Of a stretch of 64,000 bases of DNA, positions 10,822-21,215 are shown piece by piece. The DNA is from Carettochelys insculpta (lineage: Eukaryota; Chordata; Testudines; Carettochelyidae). Made by a program: the position numbers and the translations under genes. The stretch spans positions 17,781,001 through 17,845,000 of the forward strand of contig NC_134160.1 in the NCBI RefSeq assembly GCF_033958435.1. Direction: 5' to 3'. Positions within the stretch are counted from its first letter, which is position 1. Each line of letters begins with the position of its first letter. Below the pieces are notes generated by a model. It saw only the letters and a program-made list of their open reading frames with translations. It was not told the origin of the DNA and made no database searches.

Positions 10822-11712
10822 CTATCAAAACAAAAAGCAGTCAAGTAGCACTTTAAAGACTAGCAAAATAGTTTATTAGGTGAGCTTTCGTGGGACAGAC
10901 CCACTTCTTCAGACCATAGCCAGACCAGAACAGACTCAATATTTAAGGCACAGAAAACCAAAAACAGTAAGCAAGGAGGACAAATCAGAAAAAGATAATC
11001 AAGGTGAGCAAATCAGACAGTGGAGGGGTGGGGGGGAAGATCAAGAATTAGACTGAGTTAAGTATGCAGACAAGCCCCTATAGTGACTCAGAAAGTTCCC
11101 ATCCCGATTTAAACCATGTGTTAATGTTCCAAATTTGAATATAAATGTCAATTCGTCCGTTTCCCTTTCTACAAAGGAGCCATAATCTCTTTTCAGTAAC
11201 ACACATACCTTGAGGTCGTTGACAGAATGGCCCATTCCATTAAAATGTTGAGTAACTGGTTTGTGGATCTGGAGTGATTTAATGTCTGTTTTGTGCCCGT
11301 TGACCCTTTGTCTAAGGGAGTTAGAAGTCTGTCCAATATACAAAGTATCTGGGCATTGTTGGCACATGATGGCATATATGGTGTTAGTAGGGGAGCATGA
11401 GAAAGTGCCCGTGATTCTGTGAGTAACCTGGTTAGGTCCAGTGATGGTATTTCCAGAGAAGATATGTGGACAAAGCTGGCAGCGGGCTTTGTTGCAGTGT
11501 AAGGTTCCAGGACTGGTGTTCCTGGGGTACAGACTGTGGCTGTTAGTGAGGATCCTCGTGAGGTTGGGAGGTTGTCTGTAGGAGAGAACAGGCCTGTCAC
11601 CCGGGGCCTTCTGGAGCGTGGCATCCTGATTAAGGATAGGTTGTAGGTCTTTAATGATTCGTTGCAGTGGTCTGAGCTGTTTGCCGTTGGTTACTATTCG
11701 GCCCTTGTAGCA
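10822..11712 (-). mobile_element. Penelope-like element, 5'-truncated copy
   Basis: The minus strand contains the end of an endonuclease-bearing ORF followed by a 3' region (10822-11040) ending with the family tail: AAGTGGGTCTGTCCCACG, AAAGCTCA, TCTTTAAAGTGCTACTTGAC and TTTTTGTTTTGATAGC. The upstream reverse-transcriptase core is missing, which is common for Penelope insertions. Sequence above about 11712 no longer resembles the family, although the frame stays open. Confidence 0.85.
11041..11712 (-). pseudogene. Penelope polyprotein C-terminus with GIY-YIG endonuclease domain
   Basis: The open frame runs 318 codons from 11997, but only about residues 95-318 look like Penelope. A zinc-binding-type cluster CNKARCQLC is at residues 168-176. 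The two halves of the GIY-YIG signature appear as IYAIMC (207-212) and LYIGQT (219-224). The downstream conserved arginine lies in LRQR (228-231), the HFNGMGH helix at 251-257, and a GLN segment at 295-297. In the family this domain nicks target DNA for reverse transcription. The RT catalytic region is absent, so the copy cannot be autonomous. The domain itself is free of stops, so the insertion is fairly young. Confidence 0.85.
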
Positions 11713-12411
11713 GGCTGTGAGTCTCCCAGCAGCGTGCTGACCGCTAGGCCATGGAGCTACTCGCTGTCTCTCCCCAGCCCATTGGCCACCGTTGCCATGT
11801 GGAGTGGCTCTGCAGTGCCCTCGGGCTCCGCCGGGTCCCCCTCCATGCCTGAGACAGCTGCTCTGCTTCATCACCCAGCACACAGAGCTCGCAGGGCGGC
11901 TTATCCGGCTTTGGTGTGTGGGGCCTTTTGTGCCCAGCCTTCTGCTGCAGATCAGAGAGGGCCAGCTGCTTCCCCGGGCAAGTGGCCCTGCTAGCATGGG
12001 GAACTCTCCTGGCTGCTACGCAACCCCAGAGAGACGGGCCAGCAAAAGGATCTGAGTCCCCCTCCCGCTCCCTTTATCCAGAGACTTCCCAGCCCCGAAG
12101 GCCGCCCTTCCACTCTCCTGTGTGCCAGTCCTTGTAACCCCGGCTGGGCTGGGCCCAGGGGTCCTGGGGGCTCAATCCCCCCCTTGCTGTGGGTACTTAA
12201 GGCAGAAACCAGTGCAGCCCAGCTCTGGGGCGCTCTCTCCACCCTGATGGACCTTCCCCTGGCCCACTGATGGCACGTACAGCTCACAGCAAATACAAGG
12301 TGTTAAACAGCAACCAGTTAAACATAGGGAAAACATGGGGCAGGTAAAAGGAACCTCAACACCTGGCCTCCTGCCTGCCCCGTTAACCCGCCCGCCCATC
12401 AGTCAGCATCA
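11713..12411. other. No gene recognised
   Basis: GC-rich sequence between the Penelope fragment and the solo LTR. Positions 12290-12360 are A-rich with phrases such as GCAACCAGTTAAACATAGGG, possibly an old LTR or LINE tail, but I cannot place it in a family. Confidence 0.4.
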
Positions 12412-12416
12412 CTGAC

Positions 12417-12849
12417 TGTGATGGAGTGGAGGGAGTGCATGTGTGAGACTCAGGCTGGATGTGTATGAGACAAGCAGAGCAGCTCCCAGCGGCTAAGGAT
12501 GACCCTGGGGCTATAACCTAGGCTGGCAGGTAACACCTCTGCCCTGAACAAAGAGGGGGAAGGAGCCAAAGGGGGGATTTTGAATCGGAGGCAGCAGTTA
12601 GAGGCTGTGGGGAGAGGGAGCTGGAAGGCAGCCAGCCGGGCGAGGAGGGAAGCTACACCCCAGAGGGGCACCCCTTGGGCTTCTCTCCCCAGGACGGGTT
12701 GGAATGACTGTCTCTGATTGCTGCACTGACTCTTCTGTGAGAAGCTGGGCTGCTGTCGCCTAATAAACTTCCTGTTCTACCTGCTGAGTGAGAGTCACTC
12801 CTGCCTGTGGCCAGGGTGCAGTGCATGGGGACCCCTGAACCCCATCACA
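12417..12849 (+). mobile_element. Solo LTR with 5-bp target duplication CTGAC
   Basis: Begins TGTGATGG and ends CCATCACA, the inverted termini shared by all LTRs of this family in the window. CTGAC is present at 12412-12416 and again at 12850-12854. A polyadenylation signal AATAAA at 12762-12767 sets the plus orientation. The phrase GAGTGACTCTCACTCAGCAG, present at the 49.6-kb LTR, occurs here in inverted form. At 433 bp this is the longest and one of the more diverged copies. Solo LTRs arise by recombination between the two LTRs of a full element. Confidence 0.88.
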
Positions 12850-13454
12850 CTGACCTATCAGCCTCAGGGTGCTGCTTGCCCACAAATCCGCCCCCTCCTC
12901 CCCATTCCTCTAGGCACTGGGGACAGCCAGCTCACCCCCACTGAGCCAGCCATCCCCTGGCACAGCACTGGGGTCCCTTAGCAGAGCTGACGGGCCTTCC
13001 TGTTATCCCCAGTTCTGCGCAAGGCTGGCTGGGCCTGGCGAGCACGTACCGAGCTGGTGACGCCAGTTTTCGGGAGCAGCCGCTCCTGGGCTGTTTATGG
13101 TTGTGATGCACGGCTGTGCGGTGGTGAAGGCGGGGAGCCGAGCTGGCCCGTCTGCAGCCACGCCTCCGTGGAACGGCCCCCGCAGGTCACCTGTCTGCCT
13201 TTCTGCCCAGCGCCAGCCGCATTCGTGGGGTTTCTCCGAGCAGCCCAGGGGGGCTCGGTGAATGGCCATGAACACTGAGTGGGGGGACCAGTCGTTCGAT
13301 AGGTGGCAGCAAGATCTGACCCATGAACAGCCTGAGATGCCCCTATTCCTTGCCTGGGGGTGAGGGGCCTGCCAGCAGACCTGCAGCCACGAGGGCACGA
13401 GCTTCTTCCGGCGAGAGGAGGCGACCCAGGTGAGAGCCACACCCCCCAGCAGGT
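12850..13454. other. No gene recognised
   Basis: GC-rich unique sequence. Open frames on both strands around 13003-13440 overlap each other and show no domain. Confidence 0.45.
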
Positions 13455-13640
13455 GAGGGAACGTTGCGATGCAATCGAGAGCGCTAATTGCAAAGGCAAT
13501 GTCTGGCGGGAATACAATGGTTATTCTGCATCATTGGACACCCTTACAATCATGTTGTCCACAGACAATTAGCTGAGCATGGGAAAGAAGAATAGACAGC
13601 TAATTATTCCTCCCAGTAAAAGCCATTTCTGGGCAGTGTG
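13455..13640. promoter_or_regulatory. AT-richer unique block, candidate conserved non-coding element
   Basis: Contains GCGCTAATTGCAAAGG, ACAATTAGCTGAGC and CAGCTAATTATTCC, three homeodomain-type TAAT cores within about 130 bp. It shows no repeat hallmarks. The call rests on composition alone. Confidence 0.25.
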
Positions 13641-13961
13641 GTGTGCTTGGATTTTTGGTGGGTTCCAGGCATTCGCGGTCCTTCGTTTCCTGCTGCCTGC
13701 CCCGGGGCTGACCGGGGCTGCTTTGGCTCTTTCTGTACTCGATCCCATCACCCAAGTTCCCATGCAGGAAGCAGCCTCTTGGCAGGGCACCTGCTCAGCA
13801 GTGAGAGAGAGGGCGGTGGGCCCCTTGCCGGATGAGACTTACATTACTGGCTCAGTTCCGTCCCCTTCCCCTGGGTCTCTGCCACGTTCTGGCTCAGTGA
13901 GGTATCACCAAGGAGTGCTGGCGGCCCTTCCCCCGGCAGCTTCCGGTCCCAGCTGCACCGG

Positions 13962-14140
13962 TGGGCAAGTGTCACTGTCCGTGTTTTACAGATGGGGAAA
14001 CCACGGCGCAGAGCTGGGCAGGGAGTGGCCCAAGGTCAGCCAGGTCCCCTAATGCCCCACTCCTGTGGCCTCTCGCTGGCCGCACGGCAGGAAGACGGTG
14101 CCTGGAGGCAGGCACAGGGAGTGACTCGCCCGGGCTGTTA
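13962..14140 (-). mobile_element. MIR SINE remnant
   Basis: Shows the MIR core in reverse: GTTTTACAGATGGGGAAACC, then GCAGAGCTGGGCAGGGAGTG, then GCCCAAGGTCAGCCAGG. These landmarks are spaced as in MIR. The copy is ancient. Confidence 0.75.
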
Positions 14141-14743
14141 GCTAGTAATGTTCTGCTTGACTCACTGCTGGTGGGTGTCACTCGGCGCACAGGAGTCTCC
14201 CGATGTTACTGGAGCTCGGGCTGTGTCGTGAGGGGAATGGGATGTTCTCTCGCCCCCGCACCTGGGGGGGCAGATTCTCAGCTGCTGTAAATGGGCCCAG
14301 CCCCACAAAAGCCCCGGGGACTCACCCGCTGACGCCAGCAGAAGGCCTGGCTGGGAGGCTCCTTCCGGAGGGAGGACACTGGGGGAACAAGGGATGAGCG
14401 CTAGGACGTGTTCCCTCCTTCGCTGCACAGGGCTGATGGACTCAGGAGGGGGAGCACAAGCCAGGGGTTGCCAGGAGGCAGGGGCTGGGGTGTGCAACCT
14501 CGTCCCCGCTCACCCGTACAAGGAAGGCTCTGCTCTGAAGGCAGGTAACAGGATGCAGCTGTGCCCCAAGGAGGCCCCAGAGGCAAAGGAATGGGCCATC
14601 AGGGTGTAATCTGCACCCGAACATGCTGCTGCCAGTGCAAGGAGGCGGGCTCGGCACAGCTGGACATTGCGCAGCCTGTGTGTGCTCGGGGCGAGGGACA
14701 ACCTTGGGCAGTGCCAGCAGCTAAAGACTGGCTCACACTGTCG
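14141..14743. other. No gene recognised
   Basis: GC-rich unique sequence with short, overlapping open frames lacking domains. Confidence 0.45.
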
Positions 14744-14748
14744 GGAGT

Positions 14749-15127
14749 TGTCATGGGGTTCGAGGTCCCCAAGCTCGGCCCCCCATCTGCAGGCAGGAAT
14801 GACTCTCAGCATGTAGAAGAGGGAGCTCATTAGTCAACAGAGACCCAGTGCAGTGCAGAAGTGTCGGCGCAGCGGGCAGAGACAGTCATTCCAGCCCATC
14901 TTGTGGAAAGGAGCCCGAGGGGTGCCCCGGCTGGGGTCTCGCCTCCCCTCGGCACAGGCTGGCTCCCTTCCCACTGCCCCCTCTGATTCAGACCCAGCTG
15001 GGCTCCTCCCCACTCTGTTCAGGGACAGAGGTGTTACCTGCCAGCTTCAGTTACAGGCAGCCGGAGGTCGTCCTGTTAGCTGCTTGGTCTGTCACACACA
15101 TCCACATCCACCCCCCACTGCATCCCA
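14749..15127 (-). mobile_element. Diverged solo LTR with 5-bp target duplication GGAGT
   Basis: Aligns along its length with the LTRs at 49.6 and 53.2 kb: GGTTCGAGGTCCCCAAGCTC at the left, CAGAGACAGTCATTCCAGCC in the middle, and ACAGAGGTGTTACCTGCC towards the right. It begins TGTCATGG and ends CATCCCA, worn versions of the family termini. GGAGT occurs at 14744-14748 and 15128-15132. It is more diverged than the 25.7-kb copy and therefore older. Confidence 0.85.
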
Positions 15128-15280
15128 GGAGTGTGTTGTGCTGGCTTGGCCACTGCCCACCAGGGCTCAAGGCTGAGTGTGCACAGGGTCTTCTTGGACA
15201 AGCAGGTGCGCCCCTCGGCCAGGGGCCCGGATCCTTACTGGGGCACCTGGGCACTGCTGTAAACATTGGCACCCTTTATT

Positions 15281-15600
15281 ATTTGCATTGCCACAGAATC
15301 TAGCAACCCCGGCCAAGACTGGGATCCAGGCAGTAGGTGCTATAAATTATATATGAGGTGTACTATGGGAGTGCCTAGTATTCCCAGCCAACAACCTGGT
15401 CCCATGATGCTATGTGCTGTACACTATATAGTAGGTGTATTTCAGTAATGCCTAGTATCCCCGGCCATGGACCAGGACCCCACAGTGCTAGGTGCTTTGT
15501 ATGATATGTTAGGTGTATTACAGTAGCATCTATCAGCCCCAGTCAAGAACCAGGACCCCACAGTGCTAGGTGCTGCTCAGACGCAGACCCAAAAGAGAGG
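15281..15600. repeat. Four tandem copies (about 77 bp) of a CR1/L3-type LINE tail
   Basis: The block containing CCTAGTATCCCCGGCC, then GGACCAGGACCCCACAGTGC, then TAGGTGCT appears four times with a 77-78-bp spacing (about 15281, 15361, 15438 and 15515). The same phrase is typical of L3/CR1-type LINE 3' ends in amniotes. Family assignment is from recognition of that phrase. Internal tandem multiplication of a LINE tail is unusual. Confidence 0.65.
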
Positions 15601-17040
15601 CCCAGCCTCCAAAATGTTACCATCTTAGCAGAAGCTGAGGGAGGGCAGCTGGCAGTGGACGGGGAGACACAGAGCAGGACAGCAGGACAGGCTGCAGCAC
15701 CTCGCTGGTGGCACGTGATCATACCCAATAACCGGTGACCGGCTTCCTCGCCGGAGCTGCAGAATTAGGCAGCAATCTGGAGACAACATGTCCCATGGTG
15801 AGGCAACTCCAGGCTCCAGCAGGTCCCAGACAGGGGCAGAAAAGGGCTGGTTTTGCCTAAGCTTCTCCCCCAGGCACAGTGTGACACGGGAGCAGAGATA
15901 GTCCAGATCTCCCAGGCTGGTCCTCCTCCTCCTCAGTGCACCTTGCGTTTAAACTGTCCCCAGCCCACCCGCGCCACACTGAGCTCACTGGGGAGCCGCA
16001 GCACGTGAAGCAGCCCTTGGGCACGGATGGCCGCCAGGGGCAGGATGCGTGGTCGCACTTGCCAGGTGCTTAGCAGCCATAGGGGGCAGCCCGAGCGCAT
16101 GTTCCCAAGAAAAGCATGGTGCTAGGAGCAGGCAGTGACCGTCCAGCTCCCTGAGCCCCGGGGGCTGGGCCTGGAACCTGAGCCTCCAGACTGGAGCACT
16201 CAGCACCTGCAGAGACAGGCTGGGGCCAACACAGCTCCCAAGCCCTGTGACAGAGCCTCCTGCTCCGGGCTGGACCTCATGGGCGGAAACCGACCACTCG
16301 GCACAGCCCCTCATGACCCCCAGGTGCCTGTGTGAGCCCCGGGGCACAGAGACGCTGCCCAAACTCTGGGATCTCAGGGGTCTGGGAGCTGCAGAGGCCC
16401 AAAGGGGCGGGCGGGGTGCACGTGCCCCTGACTGGTACGGTTTGAACCGGCCCTGGAGCCGAGAGGAGCACGAGTGAGAGCCCTGTGCAAACAGGCCTGG
16501 GAACGGGGCAGTTCATAGCCTCGCTCTCTGACACGCCCCTCCTGCAGACCAGCAGGTCACAGCTTACAGTTACCCCCCAGCAGGAGTCCTCTGGGAAATC
16601 CCATCTCTCTGCGTACGGACCAGCGATCGCCTCTCTTTCATCTGCCTGCGTCTCTCGCGTGGCTGCCGGACTTTGTGAGTGCTCACCCACTTCGAAAGCT
16701 TTCATTTTCCTCCCGCCGATGAGCACACATCAGCAGCCAGATTCGAGCCGAGGCCTCACCGCTCAGCTGGGACCTTTGCAGCCTAATTTCCAGATGGCAA
16801 AACTCATTGCTGGCTGCACAGCCCCAGTATCGCGCACCCTGCAGGCCACCTGCTGGGGTGGGTGGTGAGTGCTGGGTGCAGGGAGGAGGCGCATTTCAGA
16901 CAGGTTGGGAGAAGCCGGCGGAAGTTCCCCAGACAAGCCCTGGTGCATTGCTAGAACCCACGTAATGTTACCAACTCCACAGGAGGGCACGTGCTTTCTG
17001 CCACCAGCAAGCAGCCAAAGGCCAGACTGGCCCTGCAGCA
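15601..17040. other. No gene recognised
   Basis: GC-rich unique sequence. Open frames on both strands (for example 16277-16726 minus, 16485-16868 plus) overlap and lack conserved motifs. No RNA gene is seen. Confidence 0.45.
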
Positions 17041-17699
17041 CAGGCGTCCTCTGCAACCTGTGGCTCCAGAGCCACATGCGGCTCTGTCAGGACTTCTTTG
17101 TGGCTCCCAGCACCACGATTACAAAGTTGGAAAAACCCTGCTGATTATTTTCAATGAAAGGTGAATATTTAAAGCCCAACAATGAACAAGTCCTCTCCAA
17201 ATAGCAAACGAGAGGTGATCGAAACGTTGGATAACTCCCCCTTCAATTTGTGCAGTGCATTGTGGGATCTGGTACTGTAGCTGTGTTTTGATCACGTTGC
17301 TAAGAAAGTCTTGATTTTGAAAAGGCAAAAGAAGCTGGTGACATTCCTGCTGCGCAGGGCAACACGCGCTCTAAGAAAGAAACTGAAATTAAATGTGAAA
17401 TAAAACTGGCAGAACTAAGGCGGTTCGGGAGGGAAAGGCAGGAAGTCAGTGGTACGAACACACACATGGCAAGTGGGAGGCAACAGAATATGTAAAAAGC
17501 TTGTGAACGTGCTGTGGAAAAGACGTATCTCGTTCCAAGGCATTGTGTGCTGTTCGCACGCAGGGCTGCCCAACAGTACAGCTTGAGGTGATTTACTGAG
17601 GGCCATCTCGTACTCACATGCACTGCGGCGCTTGAATGACTGAGTTTGTTCTGAATTGAAAAGCACGGCTTCCCCTGCTCTTTTGGTTGCTGACCCCTG
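17041..17699. mobile_element. hAT-type DNA transposon remnant
   Basis: The left end reads CAGGCGTCCTCTGCAACC and the right end, inverted, reads CAGGGGTCAGCAACC, matching the CAGGGGTNNGCAACC termini of hAT-Charlie elements. The left subterminal GTGGCTCCAGAGCCACATGC is an internal inverted repeat. The interior (about 17180-17660) has stops in all frames and no recognisable transposase. An 8-bp target duplication is not evident, so the exact ends may be eroded. Confidence 0.6.
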
Positions 17700-17799
17700 G
17701 TCGTGGCTGGCCGCCCAGGCCCTCTGCCCCCGCGATATCTGAGCACCTCAGGCTCCCCGCTGGCCTGCGGAGCAGGAGGGTGTCGGGGGAAGCTGCAGT

Positions 17800-17886
17800 A
17801 GAGAGTACAGCAGTGACTTGCCCCAGGCGCACAGGACGGCTGACCCAGGTTCCGTCTGGTCCCCTCTGCTCTAGGCTGCCCCCCCG
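17800..17886 (-). mobile_element. MIR SINE remnant
   Basis: GTGACTTGCCCCAGGCGCAC followed by CTGACCCAGGTTCC and CTCTGCTCTAGGCTGC matches the reverse MIR core. Short and old. Confidence 0.55.
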
Positions 17887-18029
17887 CAGCTGCCCCCGAG
17901 GCAGGGTCTGCTTTGCTGCCCGGCGCTCCAGAGCAGGAAGAAGGCACCTACGGAAGCAGCCCGCTGGGGTCGCTCACCCACTTGCAGATGTCACTGGCTC
18001 CCCTGGCAGCCTTGGGGATCCCAGGGGGG

Positions 18030-18120
18030 ACACACACACATGCACATGTATGCACACACACGTGTGCACACACACGCATGCATGCACACACACGCATGCA
18101 TGCACACACACCCACATGCA
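18030..18120. repeat. (CA)n-rich alternating purine-pyrimidine microsatellite
   Basis: Runs of ACACAC interrupted by GCATGCATGC and GTGTGC units. The Cys/His-rich apparent peptides here are artefacts of the dinucleotide repeat. Alternation could favour Z-DNA. Confidence 0.9.
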
Positions 18121-19248
18121 CCCCGCCCCCAAGGCTGGGGCGTTCGGCTTGTCTCCCTCGCTGCACAGCAGCGGGCGGGGAGCTCTTCCTCCTCCACTGT
18201 TTGTGTGAAGCAGCACATCCACTCCCCCATCCTGGCCCACTGCAGCAGGGGCTGCACACACTCAGGCTGCCTCCACCTGAGAGCTGACCGGCTGCTGCTG
18301 GCTGCATCTGGCTGCTCTGCGGCAGCCGGAGAGACTCCCTGGAGCAACGTCCACACCTGCCAGCGGAACCGACATTGGTGGCAGTGCAGACACAGCCCCA
18401 GACGGTCCCCGCCACGGGCTGTGTCTGTCTGACCATCAACGCCCCTGGCACCCCACTGTAAACCCCCGAGGGGCAGGGCTCTTAGCTCGCAGGGTCACCC
18501 ACCAGCACGGCCTACGGCCAGCCAAGACTGGGCAGAGACTAGCCGGCAGGCTGTGCCCCCAGCAGAATTCCATCTAAGAGAGCTGCCTGGCGCAGCGTGG
18601 GCACAGCGTGGCACCAGCAGGGTGAGCCGTGAGACGGAGCAAGGGGCACTGTGGTTACTTCGGGGAGGGTGTTGCTGATCTCTCCGGGCTCCCTCACGGT
18701 AAGTGCTACAGCAGCATCCTCTGCACCAGGGCTGGCAGCGAGCCGGCCACGATGGGCTAGTTACTGCCCGTAAAAGGCCCGCTCAGGGCCCGGGACGGCG
18801 AACCCCACCAAGGGGGCCAAGGAGGGGGCGGCCTCGCTGGCTGCCAGCAGCAGAGCCGAAGTCCCCGGAGGGGCTGGTGGAACTCGGGGCAGGGGGCGAG
18901 CGGCGAGGAGAGGAGAGGAGAGGGGAGGACTCGGCCCTTGTGGGGTGGCAGGCGGGAGGAGCCGCAGCATGTGGCACGATTCGCGCTGTGGGGAAAGGTC
19001 AGCGCACAGGCCACCCTCCGGCCGCCAGAGACCCGTCGCACCTCCTGCGCGCCAGGGTAGCAGCTGCTGGGCTGCCAGAGGGCTGCCGCATGGCTGTGAG
19101 CTGCCTGGGACCCTGAGGGTGGGAGCAGAGTGGTGAGCACAGACCCCCATGAGGGGAGCCGGGTTACTCGAGTGACCGTATGCTCCCAAAGGGGCCAGCG
19201 CAAGACCTCCACCACACCCCACACATTGAGCTGGGCTGCACCCCCCTG
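18121..19248. other. No gene recognised
   Basis: GC-rich unique sequence. A purine-rich GGAGAGGAGAGGAGAGG run lies near 18905-18925. Overlapping frames on both strands lack domains. Confidence 0.45.
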
Positions 19249-19425
19249 TGCCTGCCCACCCGTGGGGCTGCCTGAGGTCCCCCTGAGGGCACAGGGCCAG
19301 CCTCATCCCCACTGCACCTGCCCACCCATGGGGCTGCCTGAGGTCCCCCTGAGGGCACAGGGCCAGCCTGCATCCCCCTGCTCCTGCCCGTGCATGGGGC
19401 TGTCCGGCCCAAGCTGCTCTCCCTA
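19249..19425. repeat. Tandem repeat, 66-bp period, about 2.5 copies
   Basis: TGCCTGAGGTCCCCCTGAGG begins at 19269 and 19335, followed in both cases by GCACAGGGCCAGCCT. A partial third unit begins near 19390. Confidence 0.8.
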
Positions 19426-20084
19426 GCCCTCCTTCCAGTGCGCGGCTGGCATTGCAGCTGCCTGCCCCCCATGTCCCTCTGGGCCCTGCTAGGGGCCCCA
19501 CCCCACTTCTGTGCCAAAGCTGGGCACTTGTCCCCTTCGCTCTGGCCACGAGAGGGTCAGTTACCAGAGCAAAAGGGACAAATGCCCAGTTTTGCCAAAA
19601 GAGTCTGGCAGGGTGGGACAGGGCCTAAAACAAGGATGGCCCCGGCCAATATGGGCACCCAGGCACCCTGCAGCGTAGCGAAAGGCCCTGCATCTTTGGC
19701 TGCCTATGACCTGGCTGAGCCTCCTCCCCAGGAGCCGGAGAGGGTCAGAGGGCTTCAGCTGGGAGGAAGGAACAGGGGGACTTGCCGTAGGCGCCCTGCA
19801 GACGAGGGGCCCAGAAAGCTACCAGCTAGAGGATGGCCAGCAGAGCCCCGCCCAGCGTGCGAGGGCCCTGTCGGGACACACATGTGAGGTGGGGCTGGGT
19901 CCAGGGGTGGCCGAGGGGCTCCAGCGCACTGAGTGGGGACTGGAGCCGGGGCGGGTCTGGGAGGAACATGCATTCGAGCTGGTATCCGAGGTGCATCGTC
20001 AGGCTCCCACTCTGCTGTGGTCACTTCCTGGCGGGGAAGGGGCAGGAACAGAAGTCACGGGCTCCATTCGGGGGGGCAGCGCAC
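19426..20084. other. No gene recognised
   Basis: GC-rich unique sequence between the 66-bp repeat and the hairpin. No domain is seen in any frame. Confidence 0.45.
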
Positions 20085-20094
20085 GCCGGGTCAC

Positions 20095-20262
20095 CACTTG
20101 CTCTCCTTCCCCTTCCCTTGACTGTCGGGGAGCGAGGGGAAAGTACCCGCTGGTGTGCACCTCGCAGGCGCAGCGCAGCACAGCCCAAGGGAGTGATTCA
20201 CACCTGTCGGGTACTTTCCCCTCGCTCCCCGACAGTCAGGGGAAGGGGAAGAGGAGCAAGTG
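20095..20262. repeat. Long near-perfect inverted repeat (55-bp arms, 58-bp loop)
   Basis: The arm at 20095-20149 and the inverted arm at 20208-20262 differ at about three positions. GGGGAGCGAGGGGAAAGTAC in the left arm is exactly complementary to the right arm. Weaker pairing continues outward (GTG) and inward (GGTGTG). It could be a MITE relic, or a dsRNA-forming hairpin if transcribed. No transposon family is recognised. Confidence 0.9.
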
Positions 20263-20786
20263 GTGCCCTGCTGCCCTCCCCCTACAGTGGCGCCCCTGCC
20301 AGGAGCAGGGTGTGCTGCAGCCAAGGGTGAATTACCCCCATGGGCACCAGGAACAGGGGCAGCCAGGCGGGGAGGAAACAGGCCATGTGACTGAAGTGTC
20401 CAATCAGAATAACGGGCTCCAGAATCGCTCCGGGCTGGGACTTGGGATGACATGAGCCGCGGTGGCTCCGGAAAGCAGGAGAATCGTGATCTGCTGGGGG
20501 CCAAGTGCCAACAGGGAAAGAAGCAACCTTGGCTGTGGGTTGTTCCCACCCCTCTGCGGGCCTGTCCTGCGCCTGGGGCAGCGTCTGGGATTCTTCCCAC
20601 CCTGGGATGTCTGATCCCAGCAGCTCCCTCTGCACACAGGGCTCCTCCGGCCTCTCCCCCCTCTCGGGCCCTCCAAGGGGCATGAGACCAGCAACCATCA
20701 GGGGCTCTTCATTCACTCTGCTGGAGAAGTGAAGGGTTCGGTTAAGGGGCAGCTTAGTTTTTGGCACAGGCGGGGGAGGCACCCAC

Positions 20787-21215
20787 CAGTGTTTTTCCAT
20801 CCCTAACGGGAATGAATTTCTTATGTGCACCACTATGGAGGGGGCATGCGACGCATCCCCTTCATTTTGGTCCATGTAATAATGTTCACATGGTGGGGGT
20901 GGGGCTGAGGGACGGGCAGAGGATTGGGGTGCAGGAGTGTGAGGAGGGGGTACAGGTTGGGTTGGGGGGCTCAGGGCCAGGAGAGATGGTTGGGGTGCAG
21001 GCTCTGGGCTGGGGCTGGAGCTAAGAGGTTTGGGGTGCAGGAAGGGGGTCCCAGGTTAGGCGCTGGGATGCAGAAAGGGGTACCAGCTCTAGGATGAGGT
21101 ATGGGCTTGGGACAGGATAGGGGATGAGGGCTTTCGGGTGCTCTGGCCTGGGGGTGGAGGCTTAATGGGGGGCAGGGGCTTGGCCTTACCTGGGTGCCTC
21201 CTGTCTGGGGTCGTC
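20787..21215. mobile_element. hAT-type MITE with G-rich interior
   Basis: Starts with CAGTGTTTTTCCATCCC, then GGGAATGAATTTCTTATGTG and a small palindrome (CACCACTATGGAGGGG, then CCCCTTCATTTTGGTCC). These are worn forms of a common sauropsid hAT-type MITE. The rest (from about 20890) is G-rich with repeated GGGGTGCAGGNNGGGGG-type phrases. The right end is uncertain. The interior resembles the monomer of the 31.7-36.7-kb array. Confidence 0.5.

Noticed and set aside
18030..18120. His/Cys-rich small proteins
   Set aside because: They are read-through of a CA/GT microsatellite, as are those at 24.2 and 58.8 kb.
19706..20455. 249-codon plus-strand frame
   Set aside because: It crosses both arms of the 20.1-kb hairpin and has no domain. 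The openness is compositional.
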